Part shown: positions 6,747 through 13,714 of the stretch, piece after piece
How positions within the stretch are numbered: position 1 is the first letter of the stretch
Layout: every line of letters starts with the position of its first letter
From: JBMOLL01 sp049325415
GTDB lineage: Bacteria > Bacteroidota > Bacteroidia > Bacteroidales > GCA-2748055
Assembly (NCBI GenBank): GCA_049325415.1
Contig: JBMOLL010000044.1
Span: 1 to 14,105 of the forward strand
Direction: 5' to 3'
DNA length: 14,105 bases
The notes under the pieces: generated by a model
What the model was told of the DNA's origin: nothing
What the model saw: the letters and a program-made list of their open reading frames with translations, nothing else
The model's database searches: none
Program-made: the position numbers and the translations under genes

Positions 6747-8117
6747 ATGTATGCCATTCTTGATATTGAGACCACCGGAGGTAGTCCAAAGACTGAAAAG
6801 ATTACGGAAATTGCCATTTTCTTTCATGATGGCACCCGCATTACGGGTGAATGGGCTTCATTGATCAATCCTGAAAGAAATATCCCCTACTTTATTACCG
6901 GACTTACAGGCATAACCAATGAAATGGTGGCTGATGCACCACGGTTTTACGAGATCGCGGGAGAACTTGTAAAAATGACGGAAGGATGCACCATTGTTGG
7001 TCATAACGTGAGTTTCGACTATGCTTTTATCAAGAGTGAGTTCAAACAGCTTGGATATGATTACGATCGCCCTACGCTCTGTACCGTCCGTATGGGTAGA
7101 AAGATCCTTCCCGGACACAAATCCTACAGCCTTGGGAAGATCTGCAATGACCTTGGGATAGAAATCAACGACCGGCACCGGGCAGCGGGTGACGCTCTGG
7201 CCACGGTAAGGTTATTTGAATATCTTCGTGAACAGACCGGAGAGGCAGGCTTTTCGGCGCTGGGGAAGACAGGAGGGCGTATCAAGAACCTCAATGCCCA
7301 TCTTACCGTCAGGGACATCGATAGTCTCCCCGAAAAAACCGGAACCTATTACTTTTACAATGAACACGGCCAGCTGATTTACATTGGGAAAAGCAAGAAT
7401 ATCAGGCAGCGTGTGCTCACCCACCTGGGCAATACAAGCACCCGGAAAGCTCTGGAGATGAAAGAACGGATCAGTTCCATCTCCTATGAACTCACAGGTA
7501 GTGAACTGATTGCCCTGCTCAAGGAATCCGACGAGATTAAAAGGAACCGTCCGCTGTATAACCGCTCCCAGCGTCAGACCGTGTTCAGCTGGGGACTATA
7601 CAGCGGGAAAGATGAATACGGCTATATCACGCTGGAAATTGCCCATACGGCAGAAAAGAACTCTGCACCGGTCACCTGTTTTAATAATAAGACGGAAGCC
7701 CGGGAGTCACTTACCCGGCTGGTGGAAAAATACTGGCTCTGCCAGAAGTTATCCGGTTTATATGAGACCGACGGTGCCTGTTTTCATCACTCCATCAGGC
7801 AATGCAACGGAGCCTGCATTCAACAGGAAGCGGTGAAGACATACAATGCGAGAGTGGAGCAGATGCTGGACACCTTTCGTTTTGCAGAAGGCAAAATGCT
7901 GATCATTGATGAAGGGCGTGAGGCTGTTGAGCGAAGTGTGATCCGGATCGAAAACGGAGTTTATATCGGCTATGGCTTTATCCGGACCGATGAAAGCTAC
8001 CTGACGCTGGAACAGATCATTGACGCCGTGCGGCCTGCAATGGATAATCGTGATGTTCGTCAGATACTTCGTAACTGGCTGAAAAATAATAAGGTGGAAA
8101 AGATCTTGCGCTACTGA
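6747..8117 (+). CDS. DEDDh exonuclease fused to GIY-YIG (UvrC/Cho-like) nuclease
   Basis: 456 residues, cytoplasmic. The N-terminal domain (1-165) is a DnaQ-type 3'-5' exonuclease with DEDDh residues D6 and E8 (LDIETTG), D91 (GHNVSFD), H144 and D149 (HRAAGDA). A linker leads to a GIY-YIG nuclease (about 193-275): G199-TYYFY, Y212-IGKS, R222 and catalytic E253, then the PLYN motif. After it, four cysteines (C332, C345, C353, C357; spacing 12, 7, 3) in WLC...ACFHHSIRQCNGAC resemble the Cys cluster of the UvrC N-terminal half. The gene is often labelled DNA polymerase III epsilon subunit in Bacteroidota, but the fusion suggests DNA repair, with incision by GIY-YIG and trimming by the exonuclease. 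Mycobacteria have a comparable fusion. The UvrB-binding and RNase H-like endonuclease parts of UvrC are absent, as in Cho. It ends 3 bp from the convergent DUF4252 gene. Confidence 0.92.
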   Translation: MYAILDIETTGGSPKTEKITEIAIFFHDGTRITGEWASLINPERNIPYFITGLTGITNEMVADAPRFYEIAGELVKMTEGCTIVGHNVSFDYAFIKSEFKQLGYDYDRPTLCTVRMGRKILPGHKSYSLGKICNDLGIEINDRHRAAGDALATVRLFEYLREQTGEAGFSALGKTGGRIKNLNAHLTVRDIDSLPEKTGTYYFYNEHGQLIYIGKSKNIRQRVLTHLGNTSTRKALEMKERISSISYELTGSELIALLKESDEIKRNRPLYNRSQRQTVFSWGLYSGKDEYGYITLEIAHTAEKNSAPVTCFNNKTEARESLTRLVEKYWLCQKLSGLYETDGACFHHSIRQCNGACIQQEAVKTYNARVEQMLDTFRFAEGKMLIIDEGREAVERSVIRIENGVYIGYGFIRTDESYLTLEQIIDAVRPAMDNRDVRQILRNWLKNNKVEKILRY

Positions 8118-8120
8118 TGG

Positions 8121-8645
8121 CTATTTCTTTTCGAGTTCATCAAGTTTTTCCAGTTCTTCCATGCCCATGCCTTTTGAAAGGCTGGCGATGCTTTCAAGAT
8201 CAATGACCCCCTGAATATCAATCAGTGCATTCTCATCCTTGCCTGAAACAAGCAGCAGGAATTCGACAACGACCCCCTTTTCTTCGCGGGCCAGAAAAAG
8301 GACATCCTGGCCTTCCTCTTTGACCACCATAAGTTGCTGATACTGGTCTTTGGGCAGTATATCAAGCAGTTCACGTGCAAATCCCTTTTCTCCGGGCTTA
8401 ACCTGGTCCTGTGAAAGGATCCGCATGGATTTTATGCCCTGGGTGGCCTTTTTGAAATCCTGGTACTCCGGATCATTCACTTCCAGGTTATTCATCAGGT
8501 TGAACATCATACTGGAAATATAAACGGTCGTAATTCCTTCCTTCCCCGAATATTTATCGAAGATTTTGTCAACCGGCGTACTTTGCTGAGCAAAAGCACT
8601 GCAAAGGCTAAAGAGTAATACAGGTAAAATAATGAGGCGTTTCAT
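8121..8645 (-). CDS. DUF4252 secreted protein (distal paralogue)
   Basis: 174 residues. The signal peptide MKRLIILPVLLFSLCSAFA is probably cleaved at AFA/QQ, giving a soluble exported protein. The start of the mature protein (VDKIFDKYSGKEGITTVYIS, residues 25-44) is the DUF4252 signature and is nearly shared with the paralogue at 9791-10282. A middle segment (MRILSQDQVKPGEKGFARELL), QQLMVVKEEGQDVLFLAREE and VVEFLLLVSGKDENALIDIQG follow the same order as in the paralogue. The acidic, helical C-terminus (EELEKLDELEKK) is not shared. DUF4252 has no known biochemical activity. It is the last gene of the sigma/anti-sigma unit, 14 bp after the anti-sigma gene, and is probably part of its output or of its signal sensing. 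Confidence 0.88.
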   Translation of the reverse strand: MKRLIILPVLLFSLCSAFAQQSTPVDKIFDKYSGKEGITTVYISSMMFNLMNNLEVNDPEYQDFKKATQGIKSMRILSQDQVKPGEKGFARELLDILPKDQYQQLMVVKEEGQDVLFLAREEKGVVVEFLLLVSGKDENALIDIQGVIDLESIASLSKGMGMEELEKLDELEKK

Positions 8646-8659
8646 GGCATCCTGGTTAT

Positions 8660-9241
8660 TTATTGTTGTTTTGTGCTCTTATTCTTGTCGAATTTCCCTA
8701 TAATCTGAAGCTCTTTCTGTCCCCTGTTGATCAGCGACAAAGGCTGTATATGCTGAACTCCCTGGCTGACCTGTCCCAGGGGCTTCAGCTCTTTCGTCCC
8801 GTCGTTAAACCGGGAAGAGATGTAATTCAAAGCCTTCATGGTCTCTTCATAGGCCTTAACCGGATCGTCGTAGGTATCGCTGTAATTGGCTGCCGTGATG
8901 ACCGTATTCCGGTCTTCCCTGATATAAGCCAGGTATACAGCCAGTATGATCATCAGACCTGCCGCCAGGCCAGAAAGAGACATAAGGCTGATCTTCCTTG
9001 TCCTTGCTTCATTTCTTTCCGCCCTGTCTATGACCTCTTCAAGACGATTGTCAAGGTCTGAAGGTATTTCGATGCGGCTTTCGGCTCCGCTGAACAAACG
9101 AAACATTTCCCGCTCAGCAGCCAGGTCATCGGGGACAAGCCCTTCCCTGAAGAAAGCGGCAAGCTGCTCCTCCTCTTCCAGGTTACTTTCCCCGGAATAG
9201 AACTTTGCCAGCAGTTTCCTTATAACTTCTATGCTTTCCAT
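8660..9241 (-). CDS. Anti-sigma-factor-like single-pass membrane protein
   Basis: 193 residues with an acidic, helical cytoplasmic N-terminal part (about 1-82), one membrane helix (ISLMSLSGLAAGLMIILAVYLAYI, about 84-107) and a periplasmic C-terminal part of about 85 residues. The opening (LLAKFYSGESNLEEEEQLAAFF) has the look of Bacteroidota regulators whose N-terminus reads 'kyy.G.lt.eEe..L..ff'. No zinc-binding HxxxCxxC motif is present, so it would be a zinc-free anti-sigma. The periplasmic tail contains YDDPVKAYEETMKALNYIS, a segment I have seen as conserved in proteins next to DUF4252 genes. Its start overlaps the end of the ECF sigma gene by 13 nt, which implies translational coupling, and the usual pairing is a sigma factor with its inhibitor. 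The role is inferred from topology and position; sequence similarity alone would not prove it. Confidence 0.75.
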   Translation of the reverse strand: MESIEVIRKLLAKFYSGESNLEEEEQLAAFFREGLVPDDLAAEREMFRLFSGAESRIEIPSDLDNRLEEVIDRAERNEARTRKISLMSLSGLAAGLMIILAVYLAYIREDRNTVITAANYSDTYDDPVKAYEETMKALNYISSRFNDGTKELKPLGQVSQGVQHIQPLSLINRGQKELQIIGKFDKNKSTKQQ

Positions 9242-9741
9242 GGTATATACTGATTGACCACCATTTCTTTTAACTGTGCCCGGGCCCTGGAAATACTGAC
9301 CCGGATCGCATTCACATTCATATCCATCATTTTTGCAATGTCCTCGTACGGATATCCTTCCATATGACGGAGCTGTACCAGGGTACGCTGTGGTTCAGGC
9401 AGCGCATCGATTAGCTTCAGGAGGCCTTCCTGCTCCTCTGAACGGATCATTTCTTCCAACGCATCCTTTTCATTCCTGTCGGGGACACCAGCTTCCGCCT
9501 TCCCTTCCAACTCCCTCTTCCGTTTCCTGAGTACGTCGATACACCTGTTCCTGGTAATACTTACCGCCAGAGCTTCAACACTTCGGTAGGCTCCAAGCTG
9601 ATTGCGCATTCCCCAGAGTTTGAGAAAAACCTCCTGAACTGCATCCTCAGCCTCTTCCCGGCTGTTCAGGAGCCGGAAGGCCAGCCTGTACAGACGGGAA
9701 CTGAGGGGCATGACTATGCTCTTGAATTCGGAGGATTTCAT
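9229..9741 (-). CDS. ECF-type RNA polymerase sigma factor
   Basis: 170 residues. Region 2 is clear (LYRLAFRLLNSREEAEDAVQ then EVFLKLW, about residues 17-43, with the region 2.4-like Arg/Trp part after it). Region 4 covers about 110-160: LPEPQRTLVQLRHMEGYPYE followed by DIAKMMDMNVNAIRVSISRA, the helix-turn-helix that reads the -35 element. A charged linker (KRKRELEGKAEAGVPDRNEK) lies between them. Regions 1 and 3 are absent, as in all group 4 sigma factors. It directs RNA polymerase to a small regulon, probably including its own operon. The gene lies 49 bp after the proximal DUF4252 gene and overlaps the anti-sigma gene. A short perfect palindrome (GAAAAC A GTTTTC, 9774-9786) sits in the upstream gap. 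Confidence 0.93.
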   Translation of the reverse strand: MKSSEFKSIVMPLSSRLYRLAFRLLNSREEAEDAVQEVFLKLWGMRNQLGAYRSVEALAVSITRNRCIDVLRKRKRELEGKAEAGVPDRNEKDALEEMIRSEEQEGLLKLIDALPEPQRTLVQLRHMEGYPYEDIAKMMDMNVNAIRVSISRARAQLKEMVVNQYIPWKA

Positions 9742-9790
9742 ACACTAAAGGTAAGAACTTTTACGAAGCTGCCGAAAACAGTTTTCCTGA

Positions 9791-10282
9791 TCAGTGTACA
9801 CCGAAGTTTCCGGCAGAATGTGAAACATTTTCAAGATCGGCCATGGTGAAATCTCCGCTGATATAAACCAGCGCGCTTTCTTCACCTCCGGTCAGGATGA
9901 TGAATTCAAAGATTTTGGTACCATCGGTCTTCATCAGCATCTTAACATTGTCACTGCCATCCTGGACAGTCATAACTTCCTTGTAATCTGCCATATTCAG
10001 ATCCTTCAGCACCTCGGTGAAGAAATCAACTCCCTGCACTGCACCGGGATCTTCCACTGCCAGCACTTTAAGCGCAGATACCTTTTCAACAGGAAAATCT
10101 TCATCCTTCATGGATTCTTCGTCCATGGCTGCGGCCAGTTTAAAGAGCTCAGGACTGATGCTTACCGTAGTAATTCCTTCTTTTCCGGAATATTTGGCAA
10201 AAACCTTGTCGATGACACTGTTCTGGGCAAAAAGCCCTGCTGTGGCCATCAAGGCAACGAATAAAAAGATCGAACGTTTCAT
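9791..10282 (-). CDS. DUF4252 secreted protein (proximal paralogue)
   Basis: 163 residues. The signal peptide MKRSIFLFVALMATAGLFA is probably cleaved before QNS. The mature start (IDKVFAKYSGKEGITTVSIS, about residues 23-42) is the DUF4252 signature. Later segments are VSALKVLAVEDPGAVQG, FFTEVLKDLNMADYKEVMTV, NVKMLMKTDGTKIFEFIILT and GGEESALVYISGDFTM. It shares the order of conserved blocks with the paralogue at 8121-8645 but ends at NFGVH without the acidic tail. The two genes probably arose by duplication. It is the first gene of the unit, so its own leader (10283-10340) holds the likely control region of the sigma operon, including a perfect 8-bp inverted repeat. The predicted location is periplasm or outer surface. 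Confidence 0.88.
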   Translation of the reverse strand: MKRSIFLFVALMATAGLFAQNSVIDKVFAKYSGKEGITTVSISPELFKLAAAMDEESMKDEDFPVEKVSALKVLAVEDPGAVQGVDFFTEVLKDLNMADYKEVMTVQDGSDNVKMLMKTDGTKIFEFIILTGGEESALVYISGDFTMADLENVSHSAGNFGVH

Positions 10283-10314
10283 AATAACTGTATATTTAGT
10301 TGAACATTTTTTTT

Positions 10315-10338
10315 ACATGATTAGTGTTGAAATCATGT
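10315..10338. repeat. Perfect 8-bp inverted repeat upstream of the sigma operon
   Basis: ACATGATT (10315-10322) and AATCATGT (10331-10338) are exact inverted copies around an 8-bp centre, 33 bp upstream of the DUF4252/sigma operon start. It could be an operator or a leader hairpin; on the minus strand it is followed by a run of A, not T, so it is not an intrinsic terminator for that direction. No consensus TAnnTTTG promoter was found for this operon, which may use an ECF-type promoter instead. Confidence 0.5.
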
Positions 10339-10339
10339 T

Positions 10340-10505
10340 TTGGAAGGAAGACGAATGTGTACTCATTTCATTACATAATTTTTGATTTTTTTTAAAACAT
10401 TTTAATTATCAAATGGTTATTTTTGTATTGAAAAGTAAGGGCAAAGAGCTACATTGACAGAATGGAGGGAAAGAGATAAAAAAATCAATTTTTCTTCTTA
10501 TCTGA
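10340..10505. other. AT-rich intergenic stretch, no gene recognised
   Basis: Between the sigma operon leader and the tRNA promoter this AT-rich sequence holds no convincing reading frame. An isolated TATTTTTG (10418-10425, +) matches a -7 element but has no -33 partner at the right distance. Confidence 0.4.
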
Positions 10506-10536
10506 TTTGGAGAATAGATTTTAGTTCCTATCTTTG
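10506..10536 (+). promoter_or_regulatory. Consensus promoter of tRNA-Lys
   Basis: TTTG (10506-10509), a 19-bp spacer and TATCTTTG (10529-10536) match the Bacteroidota vegetative promoter exactly. The mature tRNA begins 22 bp after the -7 element, so the primary transcript has a short 5' extension for RNase P to remove. Confidence 0.8.
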
Positions 10537-10558
10537 CAACCGCTTAATAAAATTGGCC

Positions 10559-10631
10559 GATTCAGTAGCTCAGTAGGTAGAGCACATCCCTTTTAAGGAT
10601 GGGGTCCTGGGTTCGAGCCCCAGCTGAATCA
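10559..10631 (+). tRNA. tRNA-Lys, anticodon TTT
   Basis: A complete 73-nt cloverleaf. The acceptor stem GATTCAG/CTGAATC has 7 perfect pairs, the D stem is GCTC/GAGC, the anticodon stem CATCC/GGATG encloses loop CTTTTAA with TTT at positions 34-36, the variable loop is GGGTC, and the T stem CTGGG/CCCAG encloses TTCGAGC. The discriminator base is A at 10631. The encoded CCA is incomplete (ACCG), so CCA must be added after transcription. It is a single-gene transcript with its own promoter and terminator. No integrase or att-like repeat is seen at its 3' end. Confidence 0.97.
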
Positions 10632-10635
10632 CCGG

Positions 10636-10664
10636 AAAAAGGGTGCCTCTGGCACCTTTTTTTT
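10636..10664 (+). terminator. Rho-independent terminator of tRNA-Lys
   Basis: GGTGCC (10642-10647) pairs with GGCACC (10651-10656) around a 3-nt loop; an A-run before and eight T after (10657-10664) extend the stem and give the U-tract. It lies 4 bp after the tRNA. The A-run makes it potentially bidirectional. Confidence 0.9.
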
Positions 10665-10778
10665 ATCCCCCTTCCGGACCCATGCCCTCCCCTGTTTCTT
10701 ATCTGCTTTTTGTACCTCGGTATACTGCATTGTCAATCAAATTCGTTACATTCGTAATGATTATTCAAAATCAAGTAT

Positions 10779-12176
10779 ATGAAAGCCATATTTAATCGTA
10801 GAAACCTGATCCTTGCCTTAATGGTAACCGGATTACTGATCAACCAGGGCTGTAAAAAGGAGCCCACCGAGACCCAGATCATCACCAACTGGATCTGGGA
10901 CGGAATGAATGAAGTATATCTTTGGGAAGATCAGATTCCGAAGTACAATCCCGACAAGGAAACAGACCCAGAAGCCTTTTTTTACAAGTTGCTGTATGTC
11001 GATGATAGCTGGAGCTGGATTACGGATGATTATGAAGCCCTTGTCAACAGCTTTAACGGTATTGAACTGAGCACCGGAATCTATCCGCAGTTCGGCCGCC
11101 TGGAAGGATCCGATGACGTGATCATGGTCGTTGCCTATGTGAACGAAGGCTCGCCAGCCGATCTGGCAGGGGTTAAACGGGGTGATATCATTTATGCCAT
11201 TGACGGACAGAATCTGAATATTGATAATTATATCGATCTTTATTACAGTGTTACCGCTGTATATTCCTTTGCCGATTTCACCGGCAGTGCCATTGTTCCA
11301 AACGGAACCGAGCTTACCCTTACCGTTGCCGTCATCGAACAGAATCCCATACTGTACAGCCAGGTGATCAATTACGAAGGTAAAACCATTGGCTACCTGG
11401 CCTATGCCCAGTTTACCGCCGGTGAAGCAGACGTCTGGATGGATGAACTGAACAGCGTGCTGCTCTCCTTCAAATCCGAATCCGTGGATGAGGTAGTGAT
11501 TGATCTTCGCTATAATCCGGGTGGAAGTGTCGATGTGGCCCAATGGCTTGCCAGTGCCCTGGCTCCTGCCGATGTGATGAATAATAACGAAATCCTGATG
11601 AACCTGAACTGGAACAAGCTCTATAACGACTATTTCCTTCAGGAATACGGAGAAGAATCAGATTACCTGAGAGTAAGGTTTACCGATAATCCCTATAACC
11701 TGGGGCTTGATAAAGTCTATTTTATGACCACGGGCCGTTCCGCATCAGCCTGTGAACTGCTGATATCGGGCCTTGATCCCTGGACCAATGTGATTCACAT
11801 CGGGGAAAGCACCTATGGCAAGTACACCGGTTCGATTACCATCCCCGATACGGAAGATCCCCCGAGGCATAACTGGGCTATGCAGCCCATCGTTTTCAAG
11901 TATTCCAATGCAGTGGGCTATACCGACTTTAAAGACGGACTTACCCCCGACTATGTTGTAGATGACGACCTGTTGACCGCAGTTCCCTTTGGAGACCTGT
12001 CCGATCCGCAACTGTCCAAAGCCCTGGAACTGATCACCGGGGTAGCACCCTCAAAGAAAGCAGCAACTGTAGGCCTCAGGCTCGACCGCATGCCGGAACC
12101 TTTCCTGGATAAGAAAGTGTCTGAAATCAACTCACTGAAACTACCCCTCAAACCGGGCAGTCTGCAGCTGAGATAG
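10779..12176 (+). CDS. S41-family (C-terminal processing) peptidase, lipoprotein
   Basis: 465 residues. The signal peptide (MKAIFNRRNLILALMVTGLL) ends INQGC, so Cys25 is probably lipidated, followed by KKEP; a Lys-acidic stretch just after the Cys resembles surface-export signals described in some Bacteroidota, so surface exposure is possible. An N-terminal helical domain (about 28-80) is followed by a PDZ-like domain (about 85-175, with GSPADLAGVKRGDIIYAIDG). The S41 core has DLRYNPGG (242-249), nucleophile S323 in GRSASACE and general-base K348 in TYGKYTGS. The Ser-Lys spacing of 25 residues matches Tsp/CtpA enzymes. It cleaves exported proteins, substrates unknown. The catalytic Lys context is YGKY, where YGKG is commoner. 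The gene stands alone and ends 5 bp from the convergent pyrD. Confidence 0.92.
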   Translation: MKAIFNRRNLILALMVTGLLINQGCKKEPTETQIITNWIWDGMNEVYLWEDQIPKYNPDKETDPEAFFYKLLYVDDSWSWITDDYEALVNSFNGIELSTGIYPQFGRLEGSDDVIMVVAYVNEGSPADLAGVKRGDIIYAIDGQNLNIDNYIDLYYSVTAVYSFADFTGSAIVPNGTELTLTVAVIEQNPILYSQVINYEGKTIGYLAYAQFTAGEADVWMDELNSVLLSFKSESVDEVVIDLRYNPGGSVDVAQWLASALAPADVMNNNEILMNLNWNKLYNDYFLQEYGEESDYLRVRFTDNPYNLGLDKVYFMTTGRSASACELLISGLDPWTNVIHIGESTYGKYTGSITIPDTEDPPRHNWAMQPIVFKYSNAVGYTDFKDGLTPDYVVDDDLLTAVPFGDLSDPQLSKALELITGVAPSKKAATVGLRLDRMPEPFLDKKVSEINSLKLPLKPGSLQLR

Positions 12177-12181
12177 CGGAT

Positions 12182-13228
12182 TTACTTCCCCATTCGCTGC
12201 TGAAGAATTGCTTTGTTAATCTTCCGTACGATCCCGGGCCCCTCATATATGAAGCCGGTGTAAACCTGAACAAGGCTTGCTCCGGCTTCCGTCATTTTCA
12301 GCGCATCCCCGGCCGACATGATCCCGCCTACACCAATAATGGGTAGCTTCCCTCCTGTTTTTGAAGAGATATAACGTACGATTTCAAGACTTCTCCTGGT
12401 AAGAGGTGCGCCGCTCAATCCACCGTTCCCGATCTTACCTACCCGCTCAGGATCTGTTTTCAATCCGCTCCTCGATACTGTGGTATTGGTGGCCACAATC
12501 CCATCAATACCGAGTTTTTCGACAATTTCCAGGGTCTCATCAATCTGATTGAAATTAAGATCCGGAGATATCTTGAGGAGTACCGGTTTTCTGATCGCAT
12601 GAAGCGCCCTTTCCGCTACGATAACCGAAAGAATTTGCTCCAGGGCCTCCTGATCAGCCAGTTTTCGAAGGTCACTAACGTTCGGACAACTGACATTCAC
12701 CACGAAATAGTCCACAACATCGTATAAAGCCTTGAAATTGGCCAGATAATCGTCCGGAGCATGTTCATTAAGGGTCAGGGTGTTTTTGCCGATATTTCCG
12801 CCGATAACAAGCGTTTTGGGCCTTTTCCCGGACAGATGCTCAACGGCTGCGGCCAGACCTTCATTATTAAAGCCCATTCGGTTGATCAGGGCCCTGTCGG
12901 CCGGCAGACGAAAGCTTCTGGGCCGTGAATTGCCCGGCTGCCCGAGAGGAGTGACCGTACCAATTTCAATGCTTCCGAAGCCAAAAGCCATAAAATCCCT
13001 GAAAGCAGTGGCATTCTTATCAAATCCGGCTGCCAGGCCCACGGGGTTCCTGAAACGGATCCCTGCAAATTCTGTTTCCAGCAAAGGGTTTTCCAGACTA
13101 TAAATCCTGCTGACCAGGTACTTCACACCCGGTATGCGGAATGCGATCCTAAGAAAGGAAAGCAGCAAATGATGGATCGCTTCAGGCTTTAAAAGGAATA
13201 AAACAGGACGGATAAGGACTTTATACAT
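12182..13228 (-). CDS. pyrD: Dihydroorotate dehydrogenase, class 2 (quinone-type)
   Basis: 348 residues from the ATG at 13228. PyrD oxidises dihydroorotate to orotate with FMN, the fourth step of pyrimidine synthesis; class 2 enzymes pass electrons to quinone at the inner membrane. The frame is open back to 13495, but that part overlaps the upstream regulator in another frame and has no PyrD similarity. The start MYKVLIRPVLFLLKPEAIHH matches the class 2 membrane-associating helices. Class 2 motifs are present: NPVGLAAGFDKNA (61-73), GTVTPLGQPGN (90-100), INRMGFNN (115-122), GNIGKN, KISPDL, GLSGAPL, GVGGI and VQVYTG. The catalytic-base position is Cys181 (NVSCPN), where E. coli class 2 PyrD has Ser; Cys is the class 1 residue. 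It is downstream of an XRE regulator by 25 bp and has its own -7 element 12 bp before the ATG. Confidence 0.94.
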   Translation of the reverse strand: MYKVLIRPVLFLLKPEAIHHLLLSFLRIAFRIPGVKYLVSRIYSLENPLLETEFAGIRFRNPVGLAAGFDKNATAFRDFMAFGFGSIEIGTVTPLGQPGNSRPRSFRLPADRALINRMGFNNEGLAAAVEHLSGKRPKTLVIGGNIGKNTLTLNEHAPDDYLANFKALYDVVDYFVVNVSCPNVSDLRKLADQEALEQILSVIVAERALHAIRKPVLLKISPDLNFNQIDETLEIVEKLGIDGIVATNTTVSRSGLKTDPERVGKIGNGGLSGAPLTRRSLEIVRYISSKTGGKLPIIGVGGIMSAGDALKMTEAGASLVQVYTGFIYEGPGIVRKINKAILQQRMGK

Positions 13229-13239
13229 CGATTTTTGCC

Positions 13240-13247
13240 CAAAGATA
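13240..13247 (-). promoter_or_regulatory. Candidate internal promoter just before pyrD
   Basis: Reading TATCTTTG on the minus strand, this is an exact -7 element between the regulator stop (TAG at 13256-13254) and the pyrD start. Its end is only 11 bp before the ATG, so a transcript from it would have a leader of a few bases. No TTTG is present at the -33 distance. Confidence 0.4.
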
Positions 13248-13253
13248 AGCAAA

Positions 13254-13712
13254 CTACAGTTCCGGCATATATACCCGGAAGGTTTTATCCCGGAAAAAGA
13301 CCAGGACCTTCTCGATCTCCTTTTCACTGTCCACCGGTGCCGAAGCAGCCAATGCAGCAGTACGAACTGTCTCCACCCGTTCCGGTGAACCGCCTTTATC
13401 CCTAAATGTATTGTCGTCCAACCCTGTGCCGCTTTCCACGTTCTCCGACCGTGCATCCAGCGTTTCACCGCCGAACAAATCGCCCTGATAGGCAACCCCT
13501 TCCCCGCTGATCATCTCTCCTTCTCCCAGAATGAGCCATTCCGCATTCAGATAGGGAAAAACCCGCAACATCCGCTGAATAAAGTCAAATGACGGATTGT
13601 TCCGGCCCGACAGCAGGTGGGAAATACTCGAGCGCTGCACGTCAATCAGCTCGGCAAATCTCGCTGGCGAAAGCTTTTCATGTTCCAGAAAACGATTTAA
13701 ACGATCCTTCAT
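13254..13712 (-). CDS. XRE-family helix-turn-helix regulator
   Basis: 152 residues from the ATG at 13712. A TTG at 13724 is in frame, but the family start is MKDRLNRFLEHEKLSPARFA. The Cro/C1-type HTH covers residues 1-60: a helix pair ARFAELIDVQRSSISHLLSG is followed by RNNPSFDFIQRMLRVFPYLN, with a NAEWLILGEGEM motif at about 61-72 that I know from Bacteroidota members of this family. A low-complexity, acidic middle (about 75-128) leads to a short C-terminal block (EIEKVLVFFRDKTFRVYMPEL) resembling their conserved tails. It binds DNA as a dimer in related proteins. The start region overlaps an array of TGTAAA/TTTACA half-sites, so autoregulation is likely. pyrD is 25 bp downstream on the same strand. 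The regulator's ligand is unknown. Confidence 0.9.
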   Translation of the reverse strand: MKDRLNRFLEHEKLSPARFAELIDVQRSSISHLLSGRNNPSFDFIQRMLRVFPYLNAEWLILGEGEMISGEGVAYQGDLFGGETLDARSENVESGTGLDDNTFRDKGGSPERVETVRTAALAASAPVDSEKEIEKVLVFFRDKTFRVYMPEL

Positions 13713-13714
13713 AA

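Noticed and set aside
10559..10700. tRNA-Lys as an integration site of a mobile element
   Set aside because: No integrase, no direct repeat of the tRNA 3' end, and a normal terminator directly after the tRNA.
10833..11543. Long minus-strand frame opposite the S41 peptidase gene
   Set aside because: It is a shadow of a well-supported coding sequence and its translation shows no signal peptide or domain motif.
13229..13495. N-terminal extension of PyrD
   Set aside because: It lies in another frame of the XRE regulator coding sequence and has no PyrD similarity; class 2 homology starts at the ATG at 13228.
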